A stretch of DNA of 64,000 nucleotides from Asterella californica (Eukaryota; Streptophyta; Marchantiopsida; Marchantiales; Aytoniaceae): the NCBI GenBank assembly GCA_036924285.1, contig JAYKYS010000001.1, positions 14,409,501 through 14,473,500 of the forward strand, read 5' to 3'. The position numbers and the translations under genes were made by a program. Below, piece by piece: positions 33,170-42,790 of the stretch (the first letter of the stretch is position 1; the number at the start of each line of letters is the position of its first letter). A model generated the notes under the pieces. It saw only the letters and a program-made list of their open reading frames with translations, was not told where the DNA came from and ran no database searches.

Positions 33170-34180
33170 TCAACGATAGAAAACTTTACTTTGTTTCAGA
33201 AAGTTACATATCATCGAGCTTCTCGATAATTTTTTTATCTCCTCGAAAGATTTACCCGTCTTATGTAATTCAACAAACAAAGAGCAATGTCTCTTCCTAC
33301 TCTCTTCTTGCTCGTGACTCTCTCTAGCTCTCGTCTTTTCCTCCAATGTAACCATGCGGTATTCAACAAATACTTTTCTATACTGCACCTTCTCTTGGAT
33401 ACTCTGTTCATATAAATTTAACACTCCTATTTTCATTTTCTTGGTGGATCTTGCTCTATGAATTTTAGACGTTTCTTGGTTGGAGACATATCAAACAACT
33501 CACGGCTCGTTTCACCGGGTCCTTCTTCTTCATCGTTGATAGTCCATCTTCATCAATCGGAGTCATGATCTCTTTGTAAGTCTGATTTTCACCACCTTCA
33601 TATCTACAAAGCGATATATCCATATCGTCGTCGCCATCTTGATAATAACGAGGAAGCTCAAGGTCATACTGAAGAGGAGTATTCTCTACTTGACATTGAG
33701 AATCATATCTTAATACTTCTTCTCCGGATGATATTTCAATTGGACTTACGGCATGAGGATTAATGCTGGCTCGACTACCAAACACTGCGTTCATCTTATA
33801 GAAATGAGGACATTTCCCGTTCAACTTGTCTTCCAATATCAAACCAGTCAGCATTTCCTCCTCGGTAAGTCCACCTCCTGTGTCATCTTGGATTTCTTTT
33901 GCCCTTTTGTGCATGTCAACATATCACTCAAATAGTTTCTTCAACTCAACACCGGTGACAACAAGAAAGTCATTCTTTCCAGAAAGTTGAGCATGCATGA
34001 TCCCGAAAGCTGTTGCTTTGCTGAGACACTTTCCAGCACCCACTTTGGTTTTTCATCCTGCACCATGTAGTGCCGCAAAGTTCTCTTCATCCTCGATATA
34101 TACCACAATTTTCTCATAATCATCGAGATTCAAACGAATGCGCAGTTTCTTCATCGCTTCAAGATGTTCAGGAGCCATTG
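33170..34180 (-). pseudogene. SANT/Myb-like transposon accessory protein, degenerate
   Basis: One minus-strand frame from about 34180 to 33465 reads DDYEKIVVYIEDEENFAALHGAG, with residues including KATAFGIMHAQLSGK, GVELKKLFE, MHKRAKEIQDDTGGGLTEEE and DKLNGKCPHFYKMNAVFGSR. It has only two stops (near 34050 and 33926). The order matches the SANT/Myb-like proteins carried by some DNA transposons and oomycete repeats. A second frame (33170-33436), rich in charged residues with EIKKL, is probably its C-terminal coil. No transposase partner was found next to it. Confidence 0.5.
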
Positions 34181-34330
34181 CAGTATGAAATATATCGACA
34201 ACGTCCGGACATGGAAATTGTATCGACTGAGTCTACATCAGACTTGATCTCCTCACATAAGCTGTCCATTTTCGTGCACATATGAGTCATCTTCAAACTA
34301 GAAGATAGTCCGTGAAGCACCCCTCTTTTC

Positions 34331-36015
34331 GCCACTCGCTCCACTACCTCGTCGATTGAATGCTATATTTCAAAATGAGTGGTTGGATCCCTCTCATGCT
34401 TAATATCATTTCGAAGCATTTAAATCTTGAGTACATATTTTGGACGCGGATAAATTTGACACCCCCTTATATGTCCGCGGGTATAGGATGTAGAACTGCG
34501 ATAAAGTTTGACGCGTAGAACTTTACATAGTGACCGTGGCCGAGTTACATCAAAGATTCCACCATCCGTTAGAGAATATTTCTTCCGAACTTTGACACCC
34601 CTAATAGTTACCTGTGCTGTTAATTGACTCGTCCAATCAATCGGTCCCTTGGTCTGTAAACAACCGCTCTGAGGGATTGTTTCTGCTCATTGTGGGCATC
34701 TCTACCGTTTGGTGAACTTCGGTTCTCTAGCAGGACGAAATATTTCAACACAGGACAAGGGCCCAAGGCCTCACTGACGTTCAGCATTTGTATGATGTCA
34801 TCCTACCTGATCAGTGGATGGGAAAAACTGTCTATGTCGGTCTGTAACGACAATCGTGTATAGTCAGCTCTCGCCAAATAAATTTCCCTAGTAGGATTTT
34901 CATCATAAGAGTTCTCCTAAGTTGCGTTGATCACCGTCACAAGGCACTTCGCTGTAAGGTGTTTCTGTGAACGCAGTTTGGTGACAGAGGCTTCCAATCC
35001 CCAAGCCAAAGTGCCAAAGAACGAGTTGGCGATGGGATGCAATGCAATTTGAAGGTTAGTGGTACTGAGTTTGCTCAAATTGGTGTCTTGCTGACTTGAG
35101 CAGCCAACTTCATTCTGTTCTTGCTGCTGCTCGCGAGAGTACTAACTTCCATCCATGAATATCAACATAGGAGTGCTCATCAGATATATGTTTCTCGAAC
35201 CAAAGGCACACATACACCACACATCATTCATTATCTGCATATCCATGCTCACCATCTGAAGATTCTGCAAGCTTTTCGTTATTTCTTGTGTATATTGACA
35301 ACAAAAATCCGCAATAGTCCTTGTCTCCCGTCCTTGTGTCCCCACATTAAGCATCACTTCCACTTCAAATGGAGCACAACACCGGACGTACAGAGCACTT
35401 GTTTATTCCTCTTGTCCCTTGTCTCACTCATGTGACCTGACCATGTTCTGCTTTCTCATTGGTCTCCAAAGAATCCACCGAGCTATTCACATGACGCTTA
35501 TCACGGCAAAAGTGAATGGACTTTCTATCAATGATTCCCTTTCAAGTTTCACGTCGTATTGGTCGGAACTCGAAACTCTTGTATACTGTGAAACCTAGGG
35601 TTTGTAGATTTTAGCTCTGTCGCGTGGAATGTCCATACCATTCGCATACTGTACAAGGGCAAATTATTGATACTATTGGTTGGTTAAAACCTTCTGCGAC
35701 TAAAACACTTCACTCATGGTACAGGATCATCTTTGCTTCTGCTTTTATAGGTCTTTAAGTCCATAGATCTGGTACAAAAGCTGCCGTTGACAATGAACAT
35801 GTTATACACCTTCCCCACTATTCACTGGTCGATATCATGGTCCATGGTGGCGGACATTCAAACGCGCGTACTATGAGACTTTCGTTTGCCTCTCTGAGGA
35901 CAGATCAAGGCCACTGTTGCTACAAAGATCTTTCAACACCATTCAGATAGCATCCTAGTCACCTTTATGTGGCGAATACGTTTCTCCTAGAGTACATAGT
36001 AGAGTGAGTGACTAT
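34331..36015. other. Intergenic DNA, no gene recognised
   Basis: Contains TTTGACACCCCC near 34452 and TTTGACACCCCTAATAG near 34603, a motif also present at 4.77 kb. Frames at 35.1-35.4 kb on both strands show no domain. Confidence 0.35.
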
Positions 36016-36025
36016 GTTAGCAATG
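36016..36025. repeat. Target-site duplication of the MULE MITE, left
   Basis: GTTAGCAATG, identical to 36400-36409. Confidence 0.88.
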
Positions 36026-36399
36026 GGGAAATTGGCTTGATCATACCCCCAGTAGGTTTCGTGAGCTTGATCATACCCCTCTTAACGATGTCTGGCTTGA
36101 TCACACCCCTGACCGGCTATTGCCTGTAAAACCAGTCACTTTGTGATGTTATTCAGATTTGAAACTGCACATATTAAAGAAATGAGAATATAGATAGTCT
36201 AACGCGTCTTTAATGCCAAATATTTTGAATTATAGTGATATTTAGTCGAGGTTGAAAGTACTAAAATGATGAACCAAAAGATAAAGTGACTGGTTCGATT
36301 GTCAATAATCTGTCAGGGGTATGATCAAGCAACCAAACGTTTAGAGGGGTATGATCAAGCTCACGAAACCTACTGGGGGTATGATCAAGCCAATTTCCC
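36026..36399. mobile_element. Mutator-type MITE (MULE-derived), 374 bp
   Basis: The terminal inverted repeats begin GGGAAATTGGCTTGATCATA and stay similar for about 115 bp at each end. The element is bounded by a perfect 10-bp target duplication, GTTAGCAATG. GGGAAATT-type ends and a 9-11 bp duplication are hallmarks of Mutator-like elements. Each arm holds three spaced copies of TTGATCATACCCC or close variants. There is no ORF, so any movement needs a transposase in trans. The near-identical arms and intact duplication suggest a fairly recent insertion. Confidence 0.88.
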
Positions 36400-36409
36400 G
36401 TTAGCAATG
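36400..36409. repeat. Target-site duplication of the MULE MITE, right
   Basis: GTTAGCAATG, identical to 36016-36025. Confidence 0.88.
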
Positions 36410-37846
36410 GGAACAGCACGACGAAATGTATAGAACTTGATACACGGAAAGGGCATGCCTGCAGGGGACAGCTACGGTACGGTACTCTACTCGTCTGTTA
36501 TATCTTCTTGATGCTCTGAACACACTAACAACGGGGTCTCGGTTACCTTTACGACCTTGTACAGGTGCAAGTCCGCTGAATTTCCAGAGGTAGAAATCAT
36601 GTGAATCTGCTGCAGATCGTCTTCTCTTGTTCTGAATCTCCATTCTTTTCATTATCATGCCTGAGGTGCGGGAGACTACCATTAAGGCGAGCCAACCATG
36701 TCAATTCTCGTGAATAAGAAGGACAAGATTGGACATGTCAAATGAAAAAGGAAATGATTTTGCACTTCAAGAAATCTCGAATTCCGTCTAAATCGACCTT
36801 GCTGTCTTTACAACAGAAACGTCCTCCTCACAGTGACGTGAGAAACATTGTCGACTGCTCCTGATATCTCTTTACAGCACCCCGAGTTCTCCGGGGTCCT
36901 TTACTCCAATCACGAAATTTTAATACCAGACTCAGTGTCATGTGCTCTCATATCATGACACGTTACTGTTAAGGTAACTTGGGAAGTTGTTTGGGATGGT
37001 TTGACGAACACGACAATCCTAATTCTAGTTCCAGAGCTGCTCAAGGTCCAAAACGCCTTGACGTAGATCCACTTCCACTACATAAGAGAACAGCGATTAA
37101 AGGTCTATGTGGACGAAGCAGCAAACAAGCTACTTAATGATGGGCAGCCATATACCTCTTTGTTCGTTTGCGTCTTTCAGTTAGACTGGACGATCATTTT
37201 AAATTACAGAGAATTGATCTGGTTCTGATTTCCATGGAGATCACAGACATTTCTCACAATTTTCAAGTCCCTCTTGTGTTTACGTGCTGTTCGTGCTGGT
37301 TGTGGTTGGTTATGTGTTGTTCTGAGAAAACGATTTCGTTATAGGACATACAGCCAGTCTAACCAATTTGAAGAAAAAATTTCAAGGGCCCCGCCTTCGA
37401 GGAAAGACTGCACCGGAAGATCCTACTCCATGACAAACCAGGTTGTTACAAAACTAGTCTAGACATAGTTCATTCATGGCATGCAAGTGCGATTAATTCT
37501 ATGCGTCCCTGGAAGTGTGACGAACAAGAAACAAGTCGAGAAGCTCATCAGTGTGTTTCGCATCAGGAATTGGATTGAGGATGCTTGAAGCTCTAGGACT
37601 GGAGGACGAGGTCGTATTTGGCTACTTTAGTACACATGTAAACTGAACATCACTATGTTAGGCCATCACAACGAGCAAGACATGGCTAGTTCTCCCAGAA
37701 TGATGAAAGCAAATTTCTCATATTCCTTGAGTTTGTGTCCATCTCTATCCCGCACATTCGACAATACTTTTCCCTTATTCTCCGGGTGAAGCACCGACCT
37801 GCTACCACGAGCAGCGGTGGAAGAATATGTAGGGAACGTTTTCTTT
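36410..37846. other. Low-repeat DNA, no gene recognised
   Basis: Short frames only; none shows a domain or a consistent exon structure. Confidence 0.35.
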
Positions 37847-37901
37847 CGTGCTCGACCGTATGAACCTTCTGTTTAACAGAAGGTTCATACGGTCGAGCAC
37901 G
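37847..37901. repeat. Perfect palindrome, 27-bp arms with 1-nt loop
   Basis: The left arm (37847-37873) starts CGTGCTCGACCGTATGAACC. The right arm (37875-37901) is its exact complement, and a single T lies between them. Confidence 0.9.
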
Positions 37902-37955
37902 TGTGTTGAAGGTCATTCCGAACTTTGCTACAATATTGTTTTTAGGAAAAGCGAA

Positions 37956-39110
37956 TGAAGGCCGTAGGGAGACGGCGGAAAACGAGAAAAGCCCATAGCG
38001 CTGCGACCAAGAGGCAGAAATTGCTTGCAGTTGAAGCTCTGTTAACAGCCTTGGATTGTGAGTACAATATATTTCTCTTGGTGGACTAGAATTTCGTTTC
38101 TTGAATACACGAAGCTATGACCTGCCAATGGACGCCCAAGTGATGTGGTGTGCCCGTGCTGCTATACGTGATCTTTCCTTCTCAGATCAGAGACGCAAGG
38201 TCTCTAGTCGCTGGCCTTATCTGAAGTTTTACCCTAAAAGAGTGGGTGAAGCCGCTGTCGGTGCATGACGCCTTGATTCACTTCTGTACTAGAGCCGCGG
38301 ATTCACTTCCTCTGTTCCATATACAGTAGGATGATGGAGATTCTACCAACTAAGCCGATTGACCTTTTGACTGTAATTTCGAGTACGGGTACAAACAGCG
38401 CAGTGGATATTGATCCTCCAGTACGAAAACCCTGACCAAGACCGCTGCAACGAAGTTGCTCATTGACTACTCTTCAGTTCTGAGCAGATATAACGTGGCA
38501 GCCGCTGATGTACATGCTGGTATGATTCTCGGTCCGAACTAAATGAGCAGTGACAGATAGAAGATGGCAGACACGGTCCCTGGTCCACGCTGGTTGCGCG
38601 GCTACACCACCGGAACATGACTAGTATTACCGTGGCAGGTGTTCAATGAAAACTCAGAGGGAACCTTTCTGCAGGAGTATAAGCTACCACTTTTTGCTAC
38701 GGCTGTTCTTCTTGAGTCGGAGGTACCACGGTTGACATTCAGCGACGAGTACCGCTGATTACTTCATGAACACCAGGCTTACCAATTCAAGGTCAAATCT
38801 ACTATTCAAACGAGGAATGCATCCTAAAAAGTACTTCATCTCCCTTGTTAAAAACGTGTACAAAGCTTACAAGATGTCTTCTCCTCCAATCGTTCATGCC
38901 TCCACTGAGCTTCCTTGGTATAGAGTTATGTATACAGAGCACTTCAAACTTGACTTCAGAATGTAGGCCTTAGAGCAAAACTTTCCACATGCCCTCCTGC
39001 CAAATCTCATTCCCGTCACTATGTTGAGCGACATATCATGCTCGAAGTTCAGACCTTTCAGGTTGGAAGAACTGAACATGTCTGTTGAATCGTTAATGTA
39101 GTGACAGTAT
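37956..39110 (+). pseudogene. Coding-like region of unknown origin
   Basis: Discontinuous plus-strand frames give protein-like stretches: KRQKLLAVEALLTALDCEY near 38000, LLIDYSSVLSRYNVAAADV near 38465 and EGTFLQEYKLPLFATAVLL near 38665. An ORF follows at 38766-38966 (RGMHPKKYFISLVKNVYKAY). Many stops and frame changes intervene. I do not recognise the family; it could be a decayed gene or exons of a real one. Confidence 0.2.
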
Positions 39111-39982
39111 GATGACATATTTTCCTTACTTTGATAGGACAGAAATCCACTGTATATAGCTTGATAAATCTACACGGACTTAACGTGCCGAAGAAGTACC
39201 TTCGTAAAGCCAAAGGTGTCAACACCTTCAAAGACTTGGTACTAAGTAGGTACTAACCCTAGAAATACTTGCACATGTTACAGATATAGTATACCTGAAG
39301 TGACAAGAATACAAGCGATAATACAAGTAGGCTCCAAGCTGGAATATGTACAAACGAACGTCCAAGCTACCGAAAACCGAAAGTTTGGTGGTCAGAAATC
39401 ACCGCCTGGGCCACTGAGGACATATAATCTGCGAAAGTACAAAGAGAGATTTGTAAACACGAGGATTCTGTTCCTAAATCCGCCCGAAAAAGAGAAATCG
39501 ATGAAAAATTCGGACCGACCACAAGCTACAAGTCTTTTCCGATGAGCACAGATACTGGAAAACCTCATGCAAATAACCGAATATGACTGCCAAGCCAAGT
39601 CCTCATACATTCACTGACATCATAACTCTGTTAAGATATATTCCTGTAGAAGGGAAACTAAGCCTGACAGAATGACTGTGCTCATATATACATTCATGTT
39701 CAAAGTGTACACGCTTTCTAATCAGTTCACTTGGTTCTACTGACGAGAACTTCTAGTGAAATCAAAACTTCGAGACAGTTTGCGAAGGAAGAGAGCCCAA
39801 GAAACTGCTTTGGTATAGATTCTGCCCTGTGTCATCAGAGGCTTTTCCCACTCACTTCCCCGGTGCCTTTACAACTCGGATGTAGTAAATCAATTATTTC
39901 ATGAAATAATAATATACAAAAGCAAACAGGAGAGCAGCAGAATACATTGAGCGCTAGCTCAACTGAAAGCTATAGGGAATCT

Positions 39983-41437
39983 CACCTCCAGCGTGTCAAA
40001 AACAAGTCGCATACGGTCAGCAACCAATGATGGTTCCTCTGCATATCCTGACACTGCCATCTGCTCCAGCTGCAGAGTCTTTACAGGCAGCCTGAATATT
40101 GGGAATAAAATACTTTAGTACTACGAGGCCAACAGGACTGAAACCCTTGGAACAGGAACATAAACTTCAGACCTCCAGAAGGAAAAAATGAAGAACACTA
40201 CATAGCAAAATACTCATGGAGATAAGAGACCTAAAACAAGGTTCTCTGCCCTGGTTCAGGTTTTACTCGCTTTTGACTTACGGCCAATAATCACTACAGG
40301 AACAAAGGTATTACCAAGCCATTCCTCGTGTGTAATACGCATTCCCAATTAGAGCACAAAAGCCACGCCACTGAATCTGAGCCTCTGCAGACACGGCCGG
40401 AGTACTCGACCAGCGGACAACAGTGGGTGGAGGCGAAACTAAGATTGTGAGGAAAACCAGAGTCAGCCATAATATGCATTCCTCCACCTACCAGACGACC
40501 CAGAAGCAAGGTCAGAAGGCTGGAAAATCACAGCGTCGTTTCCACTTCGATTGATTGTGTCTTATTCTAGAGCTCTGATACCATGTTGTATTTCACTCTA
40601 GAGGACTTCGGAAAGCATTTCCCCTATTGGGGAACTCCCAGTGTCTCCCACCTTCGGAATTAGACAAAATATACAACAGAGGTACAGCCAGTCCCCCAGT
40701 ATCAGGTTATTATGAGCAACAGAACCCCTACATACTAACTGATCTGACAAGCGTATCCACATCTCGTTACTTTAGCTAGCTTCTGATTGTAGTATAGGCT
40801 TTTAACTCGCACTTGAAGTAATCCTACAAAGTTTAAGAGACAGATATTCACTCACGGCAAGATCACTTCGAAACCCTTTCGACCTCTTGCCGGTCTTGGT
40901 CACCTTCAGTCACTGAGTGTCTACTTCGCCAAGGCATCACAAACTTCTCTGGAATAGTTCTAAGATCACTAGCTGCATCAATAAAGAATCATAGCAACTG
41001 CCCGATGAGGCACATTACCTCTTCGGTAGCAAGTCTGCTCTTGAGCCCAACAGAGCCCCTATCTGCAACTTCTTCATCCGAAAGCTCGTTCAAATGGATA
41101 CTAAGCAACTCCTTACGCATCCCTTCATCAGTGCAGCCCACTTCATATGCAGTGACCCCAGCGCAAATGAATTCCTGCAACTCATTGTTTCAGAATCAGG
41201 TAAACTCTGTAACGTCACCAATCCAAAACTACTCCGCCACAACTCTCTGGCGGAATCTCAAAATGCTCAATAATATCCTCACGAACTCCTTCTAGTTTAG
41301 ATCCTTCAGCACAGGATGAGAGAATTGTTAAACATACAATCTCCAACCTCTACAGCCTTGCCACCTGATGTCACACCACACTTAGCCAGGTTATCCAGGG
41401 CCGTAAGAAAGAAGGGAAAGCCACCTTCTTTTTCTTC
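39983..41437 (-). CDS. Putative multi-exon plant gene, product not recognised (partial)
   Basis: Minus-strand exon-like blocks with canonical splice signals are ordered as follows. 41437-41377 has EEKEGGFPFFLTALDNLAKC. 41303-about 41219 has SKLEGVREDIIEHFE and CGGVVLDW. 41174-41019 has EFICAGVTAYEVGC, EGMRKELL and SRLATEE, and is exactly 52 codons. About 40960-40912 has SDLRTIPEKFVMPWR. About 40090-39985 has LPVKTLQLEQMAVSGYAEEP and SLVADRMRLVFDTLE. The protein is acidic, non-repetitive and gene-like. Phases do not all join: the 45-bp gap between the second and third blocks is very short for a plant intron, so some boundaries are wrong or the gene is damaged. A TRIM-type LTR sits between the last two blocks. 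A possible first exon lies at 42617-42790. I cannot name the family. Confidence 0.5.
40571..40583 (-). other. Primer-binding site of the TRIM-type element
   Basis: TGGTATCAGAGCT on the minus strand, directly adjoining the 95-bp LTR. Confidence 0.75.
40584..40678 (-). mobile_element. 95-bp LTR of a TRIM/copia-type element
   Basis: On the minus strand it begins TGTTGTATATTTTG and ends GAAATACAACA, so it has TG...CA ends with short inverted repeats (TGTTGTAT / ATACAACA). It is followed without a gap by TGGTATCAGAGCT, the initiator tRNA-Met primer site. Such a short LTR is typical of terminal-repeat retrotransposons in miniature. I did not find the second LTR to the left, so the element may be truncated or its partner diverged. 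Confidence 0.7.
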
Positions 41438-42616
41438 CTGGATGTGCAAGGGCTTATCATACAGTATGCGAGACGGCTATCATGCAGACCGTGGAAATTG
41501 GCATAAAAGGGAAATGTGGCGGGTAGTTGACAAACTATATCGCCACAGCAAGAGTGCGTTACTTATCCATGGTACAAATACTGGATCCAAGGTGGTACTC
41601 TTTCTTGCCAACCCTTTCCATTGTATTCGATATTTTCGTCAACGATTTGTTGGAAGAGTTGGATAGAGAGCAGTTGACGGATCTACCGGTAAATCCATCG
41701 ACCAGAGCATACGGATACTAGCATTGTGGTAATGATCGGTAGCAGTTCTACAACTACTAATACTCCAGGAATAGAGGTGCGGGAGGAATTTGTTCCAGTA
41801 CCAGGAAGGCCGAAGGGACAGAGGGGACCAAAGAAGGTGTATAGCACTACTTGGGTGCAGGAAAAACCAGTCGAACAAGCCAACACGTGGACAAAGAAGG
41901 TGTCAGAAATTTTCAGAGTAGCAGACCTCTCAGAGAAGCTCTAGAACATGTCTGATACTAAATGAATAGAAAGAGGCAACGGGCAGACTTCCCCAACTAA
42001 AGACGGAGCTGGATACATCACATAAATCATCCTTCTCCTTGAGAGTTTACCCGAAATAACCTGGCTCCAAGACTTGCCTTAGAGGAACAACTATCGTAGG
42101 TTCTAGATTGGAATTTAAGATTTGAGCAGGGCGCGGGGCCTCCGGTCGAAAGACTTCGGCATGCATTCGTTATGAGTACACCCTGCCACCTGTTGTCAAG
42201 CTCAGGAGATCATGCTGGCTAGTCTCCACTACAAAATGCAGTAATCGATAATAGACTTGAGACAGAAAATCATATCACCGGGGAATAGCAAAGATAGTTA
42301 TGAACTCTCCAGGTGAAGATGCTTTTGTATACAATCTCAAACCATCAACCTGTTTCCCTAGAGCACGTCACTCTCCACATCTCACTGATCAGAACCGTGC
42401 CTTGAGATTGTTGCTGAAGCCACCATTTTGAACATCCTTGTATCGCTTATGCAAGCCTACAGCAATGCTTCTGGAGTCCCGAAACTCATTGTCATATGAC
42501 GTGCTTATGACCTGGGAACAGAGGCATGCAGACAAACTCATGAAACGTAAGCCAAAACATCCAAGAAAATACAGGACGTGAAGAAGTAAAACTACAAAGG
42601 CGAGGTTCATTTTCAC

Positions 42617-42790
42617 CTGTCGTCGGATCCCCTTGACAGGAGGACCAGCGAAGCCAGCTCGACACCCACAGCCCAATCCACCACAACCATACACCGTTTG
42701 GTCCCTTCTACCTTGAACTGGACGCTGACACCACTCTGTACTCACGTTGTGCCCACATGTGGTGGGCCTTAACCGTAAGAGTGTTGACAT
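42617..42790 (-). CDS. Possible first exon with a transit-peptide-like N-terminus
   Basis: 58 codons from an ATG (MSTLLRLRPTTCGHNVS...) to a GTGAAA donor. The segment is rich in Arg, Ser, Thr, Cys and Gly with few acidic residues, as in organelle transit peptides. It lies 1.2 kb upstream of the unrecognised minus-strand gene and could be its start. No homology is known, so this is only a candidate. Confidence 0.2.

Noticed and set aside
41316..41944. Plus-strand ORFs opposite the unrecognised gene, one with GRPKGQRGPKK
   Set aside because: The first is antisense to exon-like sequence. The second has an AT-hook-like patch only and no other support.
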